A stretch of DNA of 16,524 bases, from NCBI GenBank assembly GCA_905198295.1, contig CAJKBW010000069.1, positions 1-16,524 of the forward strand, in the 5' to 3' direction. This document shows positions 14,854 to 16,524 of this stretch, piece after piece (the stretch's first letter is position 1; the number at the start of each line of letters is the position of its first letter). A program made the position numbers and the translations under genes. This DNA is from an uncultured Oscillospiraceae bacterium (lineage in GTDB: Bacteria; Bacillota; Clostridia; Oscillospirales; Acutalibacteraceae). The notes beneath the pieces were generated by a model. The model was not told the origin of the DNA. It saw only the letters and a program-made list of their open reading frames with translations, and made no database searches.

Positions 14854-15711
14854 CTATGTGGTATGTGATAGCATGCGCATCCCAAACATTGCTTTTAGAA
14901 CGGTCTTTTTGTTTTCATCCATCGTGGCAACTTCCTGCGTGCTGGCGGTTCTGACCGCATAAACCGCCAGTATTTCCGGCCAGTCTATCTGTGCGCCGGA
15001 AACCTCCACAACGTCATGAGTGTTCTGCCTTTCGATTTCCTCTATCATATTCTGATAGTTCGCCTGAATTTCTGTGATGGCATCTCGTATGGTCTGTCCA
15101 CTTCCGGTATCCTCACCGCTAAAAAAGATACCGAAAACGGAACCAAGTAACATGGCAATAATACAAATTAAAAGGATCACCACTACAGCCACCCAGCCCC
15201 CGGCGGCGATAACAGAAGTCAATCCTTTCACTGCCGCAATGGCAGCCTTTACAGCGGTGACGGTCGCTTTCACGGCAACCTTGGCTCCGGTGGCGGCCGC
15301 TTTCGCGGCGGATCTGGCAGCTTGGGCCGCAGCCTTTGCTGCTTTTGCAGAAGCAATCGCAGATTGCTTCATGCCTGCTGCTGTTTTCTGCGCGGCCTTG
15401 GCCGCCTGCTGTGCCGTTTTTGCCGAATGCTGGGCGGTCTTGATACCCTTGGCGCTCTGCTTTACGCCTTTCACGGATCGGCTGGCGGTTTTCACCGTCT
15501 TGGCAGGTTTGCTCTTGACGCTGCCCTTTACCATAGCGTTTTTGGTCTTGATCTGTGCGGCCTTTTTCGCCTGATCAGCAACGCCTTTGGCTTCTTGAAG
15601 GACACGGGAAACCTCCCGTTTCTCCCGTAGCTTCCGGGCAGTGGTCTGGGCCAGCTTTTTCCCGCCCTGGTAGGTAAAGTCCGCGCTGTCAACGCCGAAA
15701 TAAAAATGCAA
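14854..15711 (-). CDS. CD1108-family mobile element protein, truncated at both ends
   Basis: The 285-residue frame has an Ala/Lys-rich cytoplasmic part (about 20-165, with KAAQKT and AAKAAATGAK type repeats), one membrane helix (173-197, GGWVAVVVILLICIIAMLLG) and the start of an extracellular part (SGEDTGSGQ, IDWPEILAVYAV, EVATMDENKK). This is the order seen in CD1108-family proteins of clostridial conjugative elements, which normally continue into a cell-wall peptidase domain used in conjugation. Here the frame ends after MFGMRML; inserting one T would give FWDAHAITYHIE, which looks more native, so a 1-nt deletion near 14883 precedes the loss of the C-terminus. The first ~15 residues are doubtful because they touch the join near 15.7 kb, and no ribosome binding site supports the ATG at 15711. 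Non-functional as it stands. Confidence 0.65.
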   Translation of the reverse strand: MHFYFGVDSADFTYQGGKKLAQTTARKLREKREVSRVLQEAKGVADQAKKAAQIKTKNAMVKGSVKSKPAKTVKTASRSVKGVKQSAKGIKTAQHSAKTAQQAAKAAQKTAAGMKQSAIASAKAAKAAAQAARSAAKAAATGAKVAVKATVTAVKAAIAAVKGLTSVIAAGGWVAVVVILLICIIAMLLGSVFGIFFSGEDTGSGQTIRDAITEIQANYQNMIEEIERQNTHDVVEVSGAQIDWPEILAVYAVRTASTQEVATMDENKKTVLKAMFGMRMLSHTT

Positions 15712-16524
15712 GAAAACGCCGAGGAAATTGTGTATAAGACACTTGGGTTAATGGAATCAATGAAAGAGGAATTTATAAGTGGTGCTTTAAAAAATGGTTA
15801 TGAAAAAAATCAGGCAGAATATATCTTTGGATTAATTGAAAAGTTTGCAGATTATGGCTTTAATAAAGCTCATGCAATTGCCTATGGTTTAATTGGTTAT
15901 CAACTTGCGTATTTAAAAGCTAATTATCCCTTATCTTTTTATGGAGCAATTCTTTCTAATGAACAAAATAGTGATGTTCATAAAATGGAATATATTGCAG
16001 AAGCTAAAAAATATCAAATTAGAATTTTACCGCCATCCATTAATTATTCTGAACATTATTTTAAACAAGTAGAAGGTGATTTACGTTTTTCTTTATTAGC
16101 TATTAAAAATGTAGGACAGGCAGGTTATCTAGCAATTGTTGAAGAAAGACAAAAGAATGGCTTGTTTAAAGATATTTTTGATTTTGTTTCGCGAATGGAA
16201 GGAAAGAAAATCACGAGTTTAATGTTAGAAAGTTTGATTGATGCGGGTGCTTTTGATGAATTTGGACTTAATCGTGCGACTTTAAAAGCTAATTTAGAAA
16301 AGATTACAGAGTATGCACATTTAAAAAATATGATTGGTATTGATGAACCACCTATTTTAGAAATTATTAAAGAAAATAAAATGGTGCGTTTAGAATTAGA
16401 AAAGAAAGCGTTAGGTGTGTATTTAACACAACATCCGTTAGCTTATATGAAACAAAAAATCAATCAACCAATTCTTGCAGTCGCAAATTTAAATGAGTAT
16501 GTCTCAAAAAATGTGAGAGTATTA
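15706..16524 (+). CDS. dnaE: DNA polymerase III alpha subunit, internal fragment (runs off the window)
   Basis: The frame is open from the first in-frame ATG (15706) to the window edge; recognisable polymerase sequence begins near 15751. EKFADYGFNKAHAIAYGLIG and YQLAYLKANYPLSFYGAILS are the hallmark of the polymerase/finger region of bacterial DnaE, followed by NVGQAGYLAIVEER, LESLIDAGAFD and LGVYLTQHPL, which lead towards the C-terminal domain. All upstream PHP and catalytic polymerase regions are missing, so this is not a functional start, and no ribosome binding site precedes it. Codon use is extremely AT-rich (ttaattgaaaag, gaaattatt), unlike every other gene here, and resembles low-GC Bacilli or Mollicutes relatives. 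DnaE is a housekeeping replication enzyme with no link to the sugar locus; a chimeric assembly is the simplest explanation. Confidence 0.85.
   Translation, partial: MQENAEEIVYKTLGLMESMKEEFISGALKNGYEKNQAEYIFGLIEKFADYGFNKAHAIAYGLIGYQLAYLKANYPLSFYGAILSNEQNSDVHKMEYIAEAKKYQIRILPPSINYSEHYFKQVEGDLRFSLLAIKNVGQAGYLAIVEERQKNGLFKDIFDFVSRMEGKKITSLMLESLIDAGAFDEFGLNRATLKANLEKITEYAHLKNMIGIDEPPILEIIKENKMVRLELEKKALGVYLTQHPLAYMKQKINQPILAVANLNEYVSKNVRVL
15712..15750. other. Join to AT-rich foreign sequence
   Basis: To the left the sequence is GC-rich mobile-element DNA read on the minus strand; to the right it is strongly AT-rich and codes for DnaE on the plus strand. The plus frame is open back to 15631, but the DnaE resemblance starts only at about 15751 (MESMKEEFISGALKNGY). 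TGTGTATAAGA at 15729-15739 lies in the transition. Confidence 0.6.

Noticed and set aside
15074..15574. Plus-strand Ala/Phe-rich frame of 166 residues
   Set aside because: It is the antisense of the Ala/Lys-rich CD1108-family repeat; low-complexity GC-rich codons keep the opposite strand open. No ribosome binding site or family pattern.
1..16524. CRISPR arrays, rRNA genes, complete insertion sequences, phage or toxin-antitoxin systems
   Set aside because: No regular short direct repeats with spacers, no rRNA-like sequence, and no transposase or paired small genes were seen. Apart from the integrase and CD1108-family remnants there is no mobile-element gene.

Overview
The first ~14.4 kb look like a sugar-utilisation locus of a moderately GC-rich Firmicute, most plausibly a gut-type Clostridia/Oscillospirales. 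Support: strong purine-rich ribosome binding sites with some TTG and GTG starts, consensus TTGACA/TATACT promoters, a LacI regulator, Firmicute-type lipoproteins, an NPDTG cell-wall sorting signal, and the YIP1/DUF5696 gene pair typical of carbohydrate loci in this phylum. Species cannot be named from the sequence.

Layout. The minus strand (1-6992) carries, in transcription order, a six-module NPDTG-anchored surface protein, a lipoprotein with an InlB-like repeat plus one copy of the same module, a GH29/GHL6-like TIM-barrel hydrolase that runs in frame into the C-terminal half of a YIP1-family membrane protein, and the start of a DUF5696 protein that leaves the window. Between 6993 and 7426 lie a strong minus-strand promoter, two copies of a LacI-type operator, two terminators, and an equally good promoter pointing the other way. 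The lacI gene follows on the minus strand. The plus strand (8539-14379) carries a tight three-gene run: a nucleoside-hydrolase-fold protein, a GH5-like lipoprotein with LamG domains, and L-fucose isomerase (fucI).

How it may work (inference). FucI is the one secure enzyme call and points to L-fucose or a related sugar. The surface protein and two lipoproteins would bind glycan outside the cell, the GH-type enzymes would cleave it, FucI would isomerise released fucose, and the LacI regulator would control both strands. No transporter, fuculokinase or aldolase lies in the window, so the pathway is incomplete here.

The last ~1.9 kb are different. From 14640 to about 15711 there are broken pieces of an integrative element (a tyrosine-integrase fragment and a truncated CD1108-family protein). 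From about 15750 the sequence becomes strongly AT-rich and encodes an interior-to-C-terminal part of DNA polymerase III alpha (DnaE) that appears to come from another, low-GC organism. Together with the in-frame hydrolase/YIP1 fusion, this suggests that at least the right end, and perhaps position ~1535, are assembly joins rather than real genome order.

The most interesting biology is a ~155-170 residue module found eight times in three exported proteins (once inserted inside a LamG domain), and an operator-controlled promoter running antisense into lacI towards the fucI operon.
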